In this document: positions 24,338 through 39,300 of the stretch, piece by piece
How the letters are laid out: each line of letters opens with the position of its first letter
Position numbering within the stretch: position 1 is the stretch's first letter
Assembly (NCBI RefSeq): GCF_033115175.1
Contig: NC_084829.1
Span: 131,722,996-131,786,995 of the forward strand
DNA: 64,000 nucleotides
From: Lepus europaeus
Taxonomy: Eukaryota > Chordata > Mammalia > Lagomorpha > Leporidae
Reading direction: 5' to 3'
The notes under the pieces: model-generated
Told to the model about the DNA's origin: nothing
The model's input: the letters and a program-made list of their open reading frames with translations, nothing else
Databases searched by the model: none
Translations under genes and position numbers: made by a program

Positions 24338-27300
24338 CTAAGAAACAAAAACATTAAAAAATGCTTTAATCTCAGAGTGAATTTCCTACCTTTAAAGAAG
24401 TGACCTACACATATCCTGAGAGATTAAGCTAGGGAGCAGATGGAATACATGAAGATTTTCTCTATATGTTCTGTTTTAACAAAAGCAATCATTATCAAAC
24501 AATTACTTCTTTCTCACATGAGACAGAATACATGAACTCCTTCACACATGTTACATATTACATGTAGTTATGTGCATACATTTACAAAAAGATATAAACT
24601 TACTTAGCTAATCAGTCATCCTACTACCAATGGCTAGTATAGGTTACGCTGGAAATTCTATACATCCAAAAAGTTGACCAACCCTTTTAAATGCTATCTT
24701 CAAAGAAGCAAAATTATGAAGTTCATTGAATAACTCATATCTGTAACAGTTACCTGCAAAGCTAATTTTTTTGGTGATTCATGCTTGGAATTCAAACTAT
24801 ATAATACTAGGTCTACTCTTAGTTAAAATATTTCAAGGAGATAAATAAATCAAGTAGTTTCAAAGCTTTCTCAGCTTCATTTAAATGCTCTCTGACCTAA
24901 TGAGAAAGATAAGTCCATTAAAATTTTTCCTTTTTATTTTGGCTTAAAGTTTCTTTGACCCAAATATAAAGGATATATTTTTAAATAAACATTTATCAAT
25001 TTTTCTATATTTTCTGTGCTTTAATAAAAGCAGAAACGATTATTTCTTTCTTGTATAAGTGAGAACTCATCAACCCATATTTGACCTTCATGCTGAGACA
25101 CAGAAGAATGCATGTTCTCCCAACCCCAACTCCATGGAAAGAACTCACTGAATTGGATTCCTATCACTCTACAGCAATTTGCATTCCTTTCTGCTATAGA
25201 AAGAAAACTAAAATACTGGGAAAGAACAGCAGACTTCACCTATCTGCCCTGTCTCCACCACTCTAAAATAGAACAGACTGTGCTTCCCACACACGGGGAT
25301 TCAAGGAGGTCTTTTCCATTTTCAGATACCTCTACTAGGAACTGCATCTTTATATACTGAGTCAGAGTTTGTTTCCCTTAACTTCCCCAGAATCTACAAT
25401 CCTCTGAAGTCACACAAAGCCAATCTAATTCCTATACTGAACAGAAACCCTCCAAATAAGGAGGATGTGAACAATTGTTGAGGACTTTTTCTTCAGGTTA
25501 TACATTCCAATATTCATCTTGACCATCCTAGCTTCAATCTTTTGTCATGCTACAATGTGCACAATGTTCCCATAGTGTATCCTAATAAGTGTAGGGAAAA
25601 GTGGGACCTCTTTCACTTATAACACAACACCTTTCTGCTCTGGTATTTTCAGTAGCCAAATCACATTGTTTCTCCCTAATGAGATTACTGGTAATCAAAC
25701 CCCTCTATTTTTTCCCTCCAATGCTCTGTATAATAATACAAAGAGGAAAGAATATGTTCCTAACTTAAAAAGCATGATATCAACTCTTTCCATTAAAAAC
25801 AAAAAATGTAACAACAAAAATACTCATCCCCCCCATAAAAAGTCTATGACTGTATATCCCATTAACAAATAATTAAGTAAACCACTTACTTGCTCTTTGA
25901 CGCTGTCACCAGTAAACATATACTTCATATGATATAGGAAGTCACAGATGGGATCCATGTAATTTAAATGGGTGCTACACTGGTCTACATTTAGCAGCAT
26001 GTCATAAAATGCCACTCCAATCTATTTAATAAATAATATAGAATTATTTAAATAATCGGAAGTAGTTAAATAATTACTGTAGAATTATTTAAATGATACA
26101 GAATTATTTAAATGATAAGAAGTACTTAAATAATTCAGTATGATGCAGTTGGACTCCATCACAACACCAGTTCTGGGGGAGAGCACACTTGCCATGGGAA
26201 CAGTCACCCATCAACACACCTTTAGAACACGAGAGCTATGATACAGCCACATTTATAATGAAATCCATAGTGCTACAAAGTGTACTCACACAAAACTTCT
26301 CTTCTTAATTGAGAAATTTCTCTTCAAATTAAGAGATAGACAATCCCCCTTCTAGACATCACCTCTCAATTTCTGGGATGACTACCCTCTGGGGAATTCT
26401 TGGTTCCATTAAGGTAATATGTGTCTAAAGTTCTAATCCTGGCTATTCTTTTTCTCTAAAACTTGTTAGAAGATACTGATTTCATTTATTGCCCACGAAT
26501 TTGGTTAACCCTCTGAACTGTTCTCAAAACATGTCTCCATCCTTAACTTTCTACTCATCCTTGATGATGGGCACTGCCCCTACCTCTGCAGTTCGACACA
26601 TCCCACATCAAATTCAGTACAGGCACACTGACTCCTCTAAAACCGCTCCTGAGTACCGATTTCACTACTAATGGCTGTGACATGCAGTTTGAAAAATACT
26701 GGTAAAGAAAGCTAATCTTATCTGGAAACACTCAGGTTGTACCTTACCTCTATCATACACCGAGTTCTCTCCTGCTGAAATCTTTGTAAAAATGGTCCTA
26801 CAAGATGGTACACATAAAGCAACTGGAACTCAGTCTTCACTATGGGAAGGAGTACTTCAGTGAGAAACCTAAGATTTGAAAATAAATGGAAAAATCTCTT
26901 GTGACACAAAATCAGCTGAAATGTTTTGTTAACACAGCATTTGCAAAAGTATTACACGTAGTTAGTAAAACTTGTAATAATTTTGTTACTTTCAATTTTT
27001 CTAACAATAACTCTTCTAATTAATCTCATCTCTCTCACTGGCTCTTAACTTTCATTGGATCAATTACTGACGTAAATCACTTCATATTTAAAAGTCATTC
27101 TTAATAGCACAACTACTTTATGAAAAGTGAATTATCTGAAATTAAAGACTAACCTAATATAAATCATTCTCAAAAATTCAGAATATAAATTTTATAGTAA
27201 AAAAGTCAGAAAATAGGTTATTATCAATTGCTTATTTCAAAAGGTAAATTTGAGATAAATTCTGGAAATATTATGCATTGGCCAAGCTTCCAGAAACTAA

Positions 27301-30300
27301 ACATCACATTACTTATACACACGACTTGATTTTTTAAAAGCAGGTTTGATATAAAAGAGGCTTTCTGATTAACCAAAAACTTTACTTAATTAAAAAACTC
27401 TTACTTTGCAGGGTGTTCTAATGAACCAGATACATAACTCATCTGTAAAGGAGATAAAAGAAAAAAGAGGGGTGGGTATTTGATGCAGTGGTTAAGCCAC
27501 CAGTTGGGAAAACCATCCTATGTCAGAGTGCCTGGGTGCAAGTTCCAGCTTCACTTCTTGCTCCAGCTTCCTGCTAATGTGCGCCCTGGGGGATAGCAGG
27601 TGATGGCTCAACTGGCTGGGTCCCTGCCACTCACATGGGAGACCCTGATGGATCCAGTTCCTGGCTCTGAGCTTCAATCTGGTCTAGTCCTGGTTCTCAA
27701 AGGCATTTATGGGTGGGTGACCCAGCAAATTGGAGCTTTGTGTGTGTGTCTCTCTCTCTTCCTCTCTCTCAAATAAATAAATAAAAATTTTTTAAAGATT
27801 TTTTGAATAAAGAAAAATGAAAAAAATCAATTTTCTTCAGGAAATCATAATACTTACTTGGGAATGAGGGAAAGTTGCCCAATGCTGGAATGGTGCCACA
27901 CAGCATGTGCTAGAGCTAAAGTATAACTACAGCTCATCTCAGAGTAGGACTGGTGACAAGCAGTGAAATCAAAGAGGCGGAATGGATAGCCAACCCACTG
28001 AGTTTCAGAGGTCAGGCTGCGACTGTTGATGACACTCACAATTCGATCATGAAGAACAATCCAATATGGCTCCTTTAAAATCAAAGAGAAGGCTGATGAA
28101 AAATACCACTTACTTAATATTTACCCCCAATCCTGCAATAGTAGTCCTTTCTAATCCTTTGAAGTTTTCTGCATAATCAGCTTGTAGCTTGCAATGTAAA
28201 TCATGAAATAAAGCTGGAGTTGGGTGGAAGGGGCTTCATAGTTGACCAAATTTAATTGCTAACAAAGTGAGAAGTGTCTGTGAGTTGTAGGGCTCCATAT
28301 ATGCACCTGTGCAGTTCAATTAGTACCTGATAGTCACCATGTAATAAATTAACTTTACCAATATTTACAACACAAACATTGGTACACACATATAATTCAG
28401 AAATAAATATACATTCTTTGGAAATATATAAGGAAAAAATGATTAACAATGCTGCATATATTCTGACCTCAGAATCAGCCTTAAGGCATTCTGGTCTGGC
28501 TGGAAAGCCCACAAGAGCGTTTCAGGCATAGAAAGCCAAGACACTGAGGCCAACAATGTCCTATATGAAAGATCTCTATGGAAAGAAAGTGGTCATCAAA
28601 GGAGGTACTTTTCTCTGAAGGTAGGAGAAAACTTTCACTTTCCTTACAGACTTGTCTAAATACTGACGTAGTTTGTGGATTCAAAAGGCTTCCACAGCCC
28701 AGGCAGCTCACGTGAAGAGCCTTGGGTGATCACTGACGGCATACATAAAGTGTTAATGGTTAAATTAACAAGAGTCACTGTGCACTAACTTCCTATGCAG
28801 GACCTCTGTCCTCAAAGAGTTGTATTACAAGTATGTCTAAGGGCTCCCAAAAGATGTATCATTCTTGGGTACTTCATTAAAGTTAATTAAGTTTCTTTAA
28901 AAAAAAAAAAAAAAGATGTGGAATTAACTTCAAGATGCAATGACTTTGAACAACCCTTGTTTCAACTGTTGAGGGACAGTTTTTGGTTTTTTTTTTTTTT
29001 TTTTTTTGACCATGCAAATTGTTGAACTCTTTACTTAGTACAGAGTTGGTCTTCTGTGTATAAAGTTAATCAAAAATAGATCTTGGTGGAGAATGGAACT
29101 GGGAATGGAAGAGAAGAAGAGGGGTGAGAGAGTGGGTGGGAGGGTGGGGATGGTGGGAAGAATCACTATATTCCTAAAGTTCTACTTATGAAATGCATGA
29201 AGTCTGTATTCCTTAATTAAAAGGTTTCTGGGGCCGGCGCTGTGGCACAGTGGGTTAACGTCCTGGCCTGAGGTGGCAGCATCCCATATGGGTGCTGGTT
29301 CTAGTCCCGGCTGCTCCTTTTCTGATCCAGCTCTCTGCTGTGGCCTGGGGAAGCAACAGAAGATGGCCCAAGTCCTTGGGCCCCTGCACCAACGTGGGGG
29401 ATCCGGAAGAAGCTCCTGGCTCCTGCTTCAGATTGGCGCAGCTCGGGACGTTGTGGCCAATTGGGGAGTGAACCAGCGGATGGAGGACTGTGCTCTCGCT
29501 CTCTCTTTTTCTCTCTCTCCCTCCCTCCCTCCCTCCCTCCATCTCCTCTCTCTGTGTAACTCATTCAAGTAAATAAATAAATTCTTAAAAAAATTAAAAA
29601 TAAAAGGTTTCTTTGGTGGGGAGGAAGACTGCTGCAATTTTGGAGAAATCTGGAGATCTGTGGGTTAGACAACATTATTCAGACATTGAAACAGACAGCT
29701 GTGTGGTACTGACTGGACACACGTGGAGGTCACAGAGGGCTAGTTCACAAGAGCAGGAGAAGTCAGGGAAGAAGATTCTAAGCTAGCAAAGAACAGGCAG
29801 GCTTCAGAGCTGGTCATGGAAGAAGGGTTCTGCATAATAAAGTGCATTATACATGAACTTAGCAGAAGACATAAAATGTCTCAACAAGCCTTACTGGCAT
29901 GAACAAAGGTTCTAGACATATGACATGTTAAGTAGCCACAATCAGATCAGATTATGATATAAAAACTAAGTTTGGATAGGTTGGGTGGTACCAGACAATA
30001 TAGAGACCTGTGAGTCAGGTAATGATGAAGAAAGGGAAAAAAATGAAAAAACAAAATAAGGAAGTCACTGTTGAATTTTAAAGCAGTAAAAACATGAAAA
30101 ATTTTAAAAATATGAAATACTGCATTAATCTGCATGATGTCCTTGTACAAGCTCATTCTATATGCATCCTTTTCTCTTTTGGTCCCTAAGTAAAAATTAT
30201 AATTATTAACTCACTGGTAAAGCAGTAATGATCAAACCAATTGCATTCATCCATGCTGTAATGTTCTCTCTTGGCACCAAAGGCTGACTGCAAATGGGGA

Positions 30301-33300
30301 AAAAAAAAAAAAAGAATACAAATGTGAAATTATAAAAGCATTTTACATGGTTTACAATGGATTTTAATTTAAGAAAATTATTCTCATAATTCAGAGATGT
30401 GACAATTGATCAACTCTAATAAAACTAAAATGGATTTTTTTAATTGGGTAAAAACTTAATATGTGGGGCTGGTGCTGTGGTGTAGTGGGTAAAGCCACTG
30501 CCTGCAGTGCCGGCATCCCATATGGGTGCCAATTCAAGTCCTGGCTGCTCTACTTCCAATCCAGCTCTCTGCTATGGCCTGGGAAAGCAACAGAAGATGG
30601 CCCAAGTCCTTGGGCCCCTGCACTAGCATGGGAGACCCAAAAGAAGCTTCTGGCTCCTGGCTTCGGATTGGCACAGCTCCAGCCGCTGCGGCCAACTGGG
30701 GAGTGAACCAGCAGATGGAAGACCTCTCTCTCTCTCTGCCTCTCCTTCTCTCTCTGTATAACTTTTCAAATAAATAAATAAATCTTTAAAAAACAAAACA
30801 AAACTTAATATGTACAAAAACTCAATAGACCTTTTAAATTTTATAGTGTATCCTTTAATAGTAGTTGCTAGGCTGAAAAAACTATTTCTACTTATTTATA
30901 CTTCTCCAATCATTAGCCCCTACTTTATCCCTACTTTATGCTGATCTTTAAGAGCATCTTGAATGTTTTTAGTGACATTTATTCTTAAATGTCAAACAGC
31001 TAATTAAGATTAGAAGCACAAACAAACCTCAGGGCTTCTGATCCTGTCCAGAGCTCATTCCCTTTGATATGAAATAGGATAGACAGGGTCTGAATTCAAA
31101 AGACCCTTGGTCTTTTGGTCTACTAGCCTTTGGGAAACAGATTTATCTAACAGCTCCAAATAAGATACCATTCTCTTTATGAATAAACAATGAGTTTAGG
31201 GCATGAAACAGAACACATACCTTTTCAGGACAACATTTAGAAGAGCATTCCCAACATCTTCACCTGGTACAGCCAAGGCCATGAGCTCCACGCAAGTAAC
31301 ATGAAGAGCATGGGCAGCCGGGTTGGGAAACTCATTGAATCTCCAGTCACAGTTTGGAAAAGGACCAGGAGATTTTCCAGCCATCGGTACAGATGATTAA
31401 AGCAATAACAATTTGATTATTTTGAAATTAATGGCTTAAATCTGTATGGGGCTTTACAGTTTTCAAAAATGTAAGCACCTTACATGATTTTCAATTTATT
31501 TATGAGCTCCCAAGAAGTGATTTATCTACAGAGAGATTAAGAGGCCTATAACACAAACCAAATACAATGGATTTTGATGTGATTGGAATGTATTGATAGC
31601 AACCACTTGATAAACCTCAAGTTATAGGTTAATCTTACCAGGCACAAATGGGTTCTTTAACTGTCACACTATAATACCTACAGACGCAACCAAGGTATTT
31701 CTAGGCTTTATCAACCTATTTCTTTTAATAATTATAGGACATTAACAGGAAAATGACCTCATAATCTATTTTTTTAACTTCAGGAAGTAAGTTCCTTTGC
31801 ATAGGAAAGTAAGTCTTACTTATTTATATGAAATCTCTATCTAGTAAATAGTGTAAATACCAATATGTTGCATAGACATAACATGGATATATTATCCTCA
31901 ACATGAAATCATGAAACTTGAAATCAAAATGAGAAAGTAAAAATACCAATATGGCAGTTTTTTTTTTTTCAGTAGAAGAAATACAAGTTTTACTATCTAT
32001 TAATATTTTTGAACTTTCAAGGATTCATTTAAATCAAGAGGATTCTATGTTCTCTAGTAGTAAACAGATACATATGCTACCAGATTTTCTTCATTGAAGC
32101 AAATCTCTATCAGGGCTGATTTTAAATATAAATTTTAATGGAGAGAATTTCAGCCTATCTGCATGATGCTTTAACTTAAAATTTCAGAACTTCTACACAG
32201 GAAAAAATAATCTTTTAAAAAATTGAAGCATTAGAAGCTATAAAAATACTACCTTGAAAAGAAAAAATATGTTTGCACAAATCAAAATGCTGTTATTTCT
32301 GAAGAGTCTGGAAAATTACAACAAAAAGGATATTATCGACCAGTCTGCCAATCAATCTGCAATAGTAGGAATCTTCTGGGATCCAAGGATTCTCCTCTCG
32401 TGCATTCATAGCACACTTCAAATAAGTGTCACTTAGACACCAGCCCTGTGGTCGATTATCTTTCAGTGAGCCAATGATTGCATGGACAAGTTTTCTTTTG
32501 AGAAATGCACGCTGCCTCAGGTGCACTTCATAGTAGTGCAGAGTATTATAAAGGTAAGTCACTGGTCGATCTGCCAAAAAGAAAACAGATCACTACAGTG
32601 CTTATCTGATTACTGACAACTATGAAAAACAAATCCTCTGCTTTCAAGGTTGCTCAAAAACAGTTCAAAAGATCATGAAACTATTTCACATGTGGGGCAA
32701 TGGAATACAATGAATTGTTTTAATCTTAGAATAGGTAGAAGCCTTCTAATAACAACCAGAGTTTGTAATTAATTTTGTAATTTGTACTGTGGGCTAGCAA
32801 TTTCATTTCTGGAAATGCATCCTCAAAAAACAATACACAGCCAAGAATGTCACTACAATCCTCCCTGGTGACACTAGCAAAAGATTAAAACCAGTTCCAA
32901 CAGTCAAAACAGGGGAGAGGTAAATTGTGGCATGTTTGAGAGCAGCTCCTAATCACTGATCCAAATGAGTAACCGTAAGAGATGATCAGGCTGGAAAAAG
33001 CATGTTGCAGAAAAAATAATATTAGGGACTTTGTGTTTAAAAAAAAATACAAGATCTGGGCCGGCGCCGCGGCTCAACAGGCTAATCCTCCGCCTTGTGG
33101 CGCCGGCACACCGGGTTCTAGTCCCGGTCAGGGTGCCGGATTCTGTCCCGGTTGCCCCTCTTCCAGGCCAGCTCTCTGCTGTGGCCCAGGAGTGCAGTGG
33201 AGGATGGCCCAAGTGCTTGGGCCCTGCACCCCATGGGAGACCAGGAGAAGCACCTGGCTCCCAGCTTCGGATCAGCGCGGTGCACCGGCTGCAGCGCGCC

Positions 33301-36300
33301 GGCCTCAGCGGCCATTGGAGCGTGAACCAATGGTAAAGGAAGACCTTTCTCTCTGTCTCTCTCTCACTGTCCACTCTGCCTGTCAAAAAAAAAAAAAAAA
33401 AAAATACAAGATCCAGAATATCTAACAGAGGAAACACAAGACACTGGTAACAATGGTCGTCTACAGAGAATGACATAGGCTGCCTAGAGGGCAGGATGAG
33501 AGTAATGACGCTTCACTGCACACCCATCTGTACCACACACAGTATTCACAACAGCCAATCCAAAAGAAAAATGTTTAACAATGCTCATTTACACTTCATG
33601 CCTATTCTACAATGTTATACACAATTTACATGCTGGTGTGGAGGAAGATACCTCAGAATAAGGACTAAGAACTCCTTACTAGACAGATATATTTTGAGTG
33701 GCTACTCAGTACTTTCATACTTCTATCCTCTGACTCCACCATTCTTGTTACCATACTTAAAAACTACAGAGTTGGCTTTGATTTTTTTTCTTTAATACTT
33801 TACCCATAACCAACCAAGAAGTCCCATTCCTTCTTCCATGACCACCTGTCTCTTCTTGCTTGTTTCCAAGGCTATTGTCATTTAGATACTAATCATACAT
33901 TGGAGTATTTCAACATGTCTTTGAAACAGTATCCTCCTTCCAAGATCTGCTGCCAACTATGACTGGATTACCTTTTCAAAGAATGCTTTCTATGCAAAGA
34001 TCTTATCTAATAACTTCTAATTGGCTATTATCTGTAGTTTATAAAGTCAAGACTTTTCAGTCTGGCAACCAGGGTAATCTATAGTCGAGTACAGCTTCTC
34101 TTTCCAGCCTTATTTTTGTACAATTCTCAATTCAACCCAATGGGACAATTTTCCTTCAAATATGCCTTATACTTTCTGTCTCCATGATTTTTCCAAATGA
34201 TCCTTTCAATCTATTCAATCATGTGGATCACTCGTAACACTTACCAAAGAGCCTGTCAAGATCTCTCCAGTTTATAATACTTATCACTGTGTTCTGAGCT
34301 TATATTTGAATATTTTCATGTCATAATTTTATACTACTTGGCATCATGTCACAGCATTTGTTCTCAAAACATTTTTATTAAAGAAAAAAGTTTAAGCACC
34401 TATAGAACTTTTACCACACATTTATGAATAGCTTACTTTTGTTTACACAGGTATCAGATGGAATTAAAATCTTGAAAAGCTCACCATGAAATTTGTATAA
34501 TCCTCCTAAATGATCCAGTAGAGTCTCCAGTGATTTGGACACCGGAAGTAACTCTAAAAATCTGTGGATTACTATATCAAATACTGGAAGGAATCGAAGA
34601 CACACGTTTCCAAAATAGATGGGCAGATAGGGGGATTGGATCTGTACAGGAGGATCGACCTGTTCTGCCAGGCCCTCAAAATACAGCTTCTCTGGATATT
34701 TCTGTGGAAGTGACAAGATGGTAAAGGTTAGGGAATCTTAATAAAATTCTCTTTAAAAAGATAAATAAACTTGAAAATATTGTTTGAATATTTTTTCTTA
34801 GTAAGAAAACATTTTAAGATCTACTTTATTACAACTAACTTCATTTTAGATTTAAACTACCTTTGTCTATTAAAACTGCAGTTTCAATTTATGAACATTA
34901 CAGAAACTCTAGAGTCTTGGAAGACATAAGAGATCTAATTTACTTCCATATGAAGGGTCTTTTAAAATTAGTGGAAAGTACACATTTTGAAACACTATGC
35001 AAGGACTTCAAAATTTATTTGCACCAAAATAAATCTGTTTCAATGGTTTTTATCCATGAACTTTTTGAAGCCTCTGCATATACAAGAGAGAAAACAGTCA
35101 AATACCTACATGGGCTTTAAAAGGCTATTTGAAGGACAAATGAGAATGAGTACCTTGTGATAATTCATGTGCTTGGTGTGCCAGTCATTCTGCAGCCAGT
35201 GCTCTGGGGAGTTTTCTTTCACAAAGTCACTTACTCGATTTCTGAAATCATTTGGTTTGAGTAACAGCAACTGAATTATGAAATAACAAACCTGGGCTTC
35301 ATTTCCTTCATGACTACGCATGGCCTTTGGAGAAGAAAAAAATTATATGAAAATTTCCCACCTCTGCATAAGCGTGGCTCTGTCACTTACAGTCTAAAGA
35401 TCTGACTAGTTTTTGCCTATTTTTAGATCACCACTCCTTTCTGTCAGGAATATCCACCATTACCTTTCAAAATTTAATTTATCCTTCATTACCTCCCTCC
35501 TGGACAGAAGTGATCTCACATTGTTTCTAGGCTATAGTTTCCCTATATTTCTCTTGCCCTTTTATTTTATGTATTGTGAGACACTTCATTTCCCCTACTA
35601 TAACTACGTTTACATGTGTACTCCATAACAACGAGGTTAATGTTAACAACTAAGCTATCCAAAAATCACCACCAGAGAATTTTTAAAAATAAAGCATTTT
35701 CCAGCGTGTTTTAGTGTCTTGAAATTTTGACTAAAATAGCCATCAAAGTCATGAAGAAAAACATTTGGGGGATCTTGAGTGGCTATGAAGAACATTTCAG
35801 TTATGGTTGTGGCTACAAAAATACAGAAATGGCTATATTAATGTTCTGTAAAGAAATTCAGTCACTTTTTACTTCTTCCTGTTTCTAGCAGAACTTTGAG
35901 AATCAACTCAGGGTCTCACTGAACAAATTTTTAGTGTATCACAAGGCTAGGACCTTCTGTTTTATTTATTTCTATACTTTTGTCCATGGGACATAGTAGA
36001 TTTTCAACACATAATGAATGAATGAATGAATGAATGAAGTTGCACAATTTATAGCTCCCCAGGGAAATTAAAGCAAAGCTTGACTATAACATATAGAATA
36101 AACGACTTTGATGAAACAATACAGAGTAGATCAGCACAAGATTTATCAGTCATACATTTTGACCCAAACAAAATAAAGAAGCTTAGAACTATATTTATTC
36201 TTACCAGGCAGAGAATTAATCTGTCCAATGTAACAATGTTGTACTTCCATACCATGTCATTAAGAATTTCAATGCATTTATTGAGTTGTTGGCCCCCTGC

Positions 36301-39300
36301 TGATGTAGAGAACTCATATACCAGGAAATCTGCAAATGTTCTCACATGGGCTACCAAGGCCCTGGCACCAATTCTCTCTAATACTCTGGAAGGTAGAGAG
36401 TAAATAATAAACTCTACTACTGTATGGACATAATGTTTGCCAAATGGAATGCAAATCCAGTTTTTTGGCTTACCTATAGCCAATCTGATTGATATGATCT
36501 GTTTCCAAGAGCATTTTCCAAAGAAGACAAAGGAAAAGAGGAGGGGAGCCCTGCACAGGAAAGTGGGTAATGATCTCATTTTCATTAGACATGGACTTCC
36601 ACTTCCTGTATTCCTCTTCCACATTTTTTTTCAAATTAAAACGGCTTTCCTGAGGTACATTGTTTTGTTTGAAGAATGCCTAAAAGGAAGACCAGAAGTT
36701 TATTTCATTGGTTGCAGTAAAAACAGCACTGATTATGGAATTAAAAAACAGTTCTAGACTTAATTCTTATACAATATATTGTAGGTAACCTCAACAAACT
36801 CAGTAAGCCTGAATTTCTATATCTGTAAAATCTGTAGGTTTGACTAGATCATTTCCAAGATTCTTCTTTCAGATTTTTTTTTTAAAAAAAGATTTATTTA
36901 TTTTAAAGGCACGGTGACAGAGAAAGGGAGGGGGAGAAAGATCTTCCATCAGCTGATTCAGCCCTCAGATGGTCACAACAGCCAAGGCTGGGCAATGCCA
37001 AAGCCAGGAGCCAGGAGCCTCATCCAGGTTTTCCACATGGGTGGCAGGGTCCCAAGCACTTTTGCTGCTTTTCACAGGTCATTAGTAGGGAGCTGGATTG
37101 GAAGTGGAGCAGCCAGGACATGAACTAGCACCCACATGGGCTGTTCGCCTTGCAGGCAGCAGCTTTATCAACTATGCTACTGCACCGGCACCCCCTTTTC
37201 CAGATCAAACAGAAATTCCAAGCAAGCCTGAATTCAATGCTTCTTCAATTATCTTTTAACACATTTACTAATTTTAGAGAGGAAAAAAAAAAAATTCATT
37301 TACCATTTGGTTAGAAATTTCAGTTGTCTCTATAAGGAAAATCCATTTCTCCAGCAGGAGGTTCTCAGACTGTGAGCCCCACATCATCAGTATTGGCATC
37401 AAATGGGTCTTGAGAGAAATGCAAATTCTCAGGCCCTATCCCAGATGTACTGAATCTCATACAGAAATCAAAAAACAAGTGCTGGTGAGGATGCAGGGAA
37501 AAAGGTACCCTAATCCTCTGCTGGTGGGAATGTAAACTGGTCCAGCCATACTGTGAAAGACAGTATGGAGATACCTCAGAAATCTGAATATAGAGCTACC
37601 ATATGATCCAGCCATCCAGCTTCCTAGAAATTTACTCAAACCAAAAGAAATCAACATATGAAAGAATATCTGCACCCCCATGTTTACTGCAGCTCAATTC
37701 ATAATAACTAAGATAAGGAATATCTCAGATATCCACTGACGACTAAATAAAGAAATTATGGTATATATACACTATGGAGTACTACTCAGCTGTAAAAACA
37801 AATGAAATCCTGTCTTTTGCAACAACAAAAATGGATGCAACCGGAAAGCATCACACTTAATGAAATAAGCCAGTACCTAAAAGAGAGATCATGTGTTTTC
37901 CCTGATTTGGGGTAACTAATAGAATACCTGAAATGCAATGTATTGGAGTGAAATGGACATTTTGAGATTCGTTGATTACAGCCCTTTTCTCTACTATTGA
38001 AGAAGAATTTTTTTTCTTCATACTATCTTTTGAACTCTTTATTTAGTGTAAGATTAACCGTATGAGTATAAAATATACTTAAAATAGATCTTTGTAAACA
38101 TAGGAGTGGGAATAGGAGAGGGAAGAGGAAGAAGGGTTGGAGCATAGGGCGGGAGGGAGTGTTGGATGGGAAATATCACTATGTTCCTAAATTTGTATAT
38201 GTGAAATACATGAAATTTGTATAGTTTAAATAAATTTTTTAAAAATGTAAAAGAAAAAAATAGGAATCTGCAGCTTAGCAAGCCTTCCAAATGATTTTGA
38301 TAAGTTTGACAACCATTTTAATTCTACTAAGAGGAAAAATGAATGTTAATTTCTTAAATTTTCTCTAAAAAGTAGAAGACAAACGAGGTTTGCCTTTCTT
38401 CTTATAGTAAAAGCCAGGTTTAAAGCTTTTCTGTATGATTTTTTTAATTCAGTTAAGTGTAGTGTATGTGCACTCTCAGGTTCCTTTAAATTATTTCTCT
38501 CATTTCAGTTCTATGAGAGAGGATCTTCCAGGCAATATGTTAATTTTTCATGAGATTCTAAAACTGTTAACTGTTAAAATGAAATAATCATAATTAAAAT
38601 TTTTGAAGAGACATAAAAGCTAATTTTCCTCAGATGTTGCCAAGACTTACTGGAATAACACCATGGACGGGAAGGATTTCATACGAATTCAATAAGTAAC
38701 TCAAGACAACATTACCTGCAGTGGGCCTGGAAAACAGCTAAGGGTGTGTGAAGCCCAATTATGAGGAGTGAAACTCATGATGGTCTGAAGAATGTCTTTA
38801 CACCAAGTTCCCTGAATTGAGTCAGAGCCTGTAAAAAAATCTAAAAACAAACAAATAGATGTGACCCAGATATGATCAATTCCACAGCCCATATTATAAA
38901 GTCACAATTACATATGCTAAAAGATTTCACTATAAAGTGTATTCACTATGTATCTATTAGTCATATTCAGCTTATGCCTAAATTTTCTCAGTTTACGAGT
39001 GATTTACATTAGTAAATATAAACATAAAGAGTAAAAAGACAAAAGAAGAAATCTGTTGTCTCCGTTTTTTTCTGTCTCTTTTGATTCAGATTACAGAACA
39101 CCAATGACACAACAATGTTGCAAGCCCGCCAAACTGCTCCTTTAGTTCACTTGACAATGATTTACTAGTACTTTACTGAGTCAGAGGATAAGTAAGTAAT
39201 GTCTTTTTTTTTTTTTTTTGACAGGCAGAGTGGACAGTGAGAGAGAGAAACAGAGAGAAAGGTCTTCCTTTTGCCGTTGGTTCACCCTCCAATGGCCGCC

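Noticed and set aside
31380-31420. MED23 exon starting at its internal ATG (31384) or with a missed AG acceptor
   Set aside because: No AG lies in the right place; AC at 31387-31388 with the ATATCCTT donor restores the conserved residues, so the intron is AT-AC.
32949-33476. 175-codon open frame on the minus strand
   Set aside because: It is read through a reverse-translated C-repeat; the same peptide pieces occur at other SINEs.
35913-36624. 191-codon continuous frame taken as one MED23 exon
   Set aside because: Contains a GTAAGC donor and ttccag acceptor; the continuous translation loses the conserved [16 protein letters not shown] junction, so two exons with an 88-nt intron are correct.
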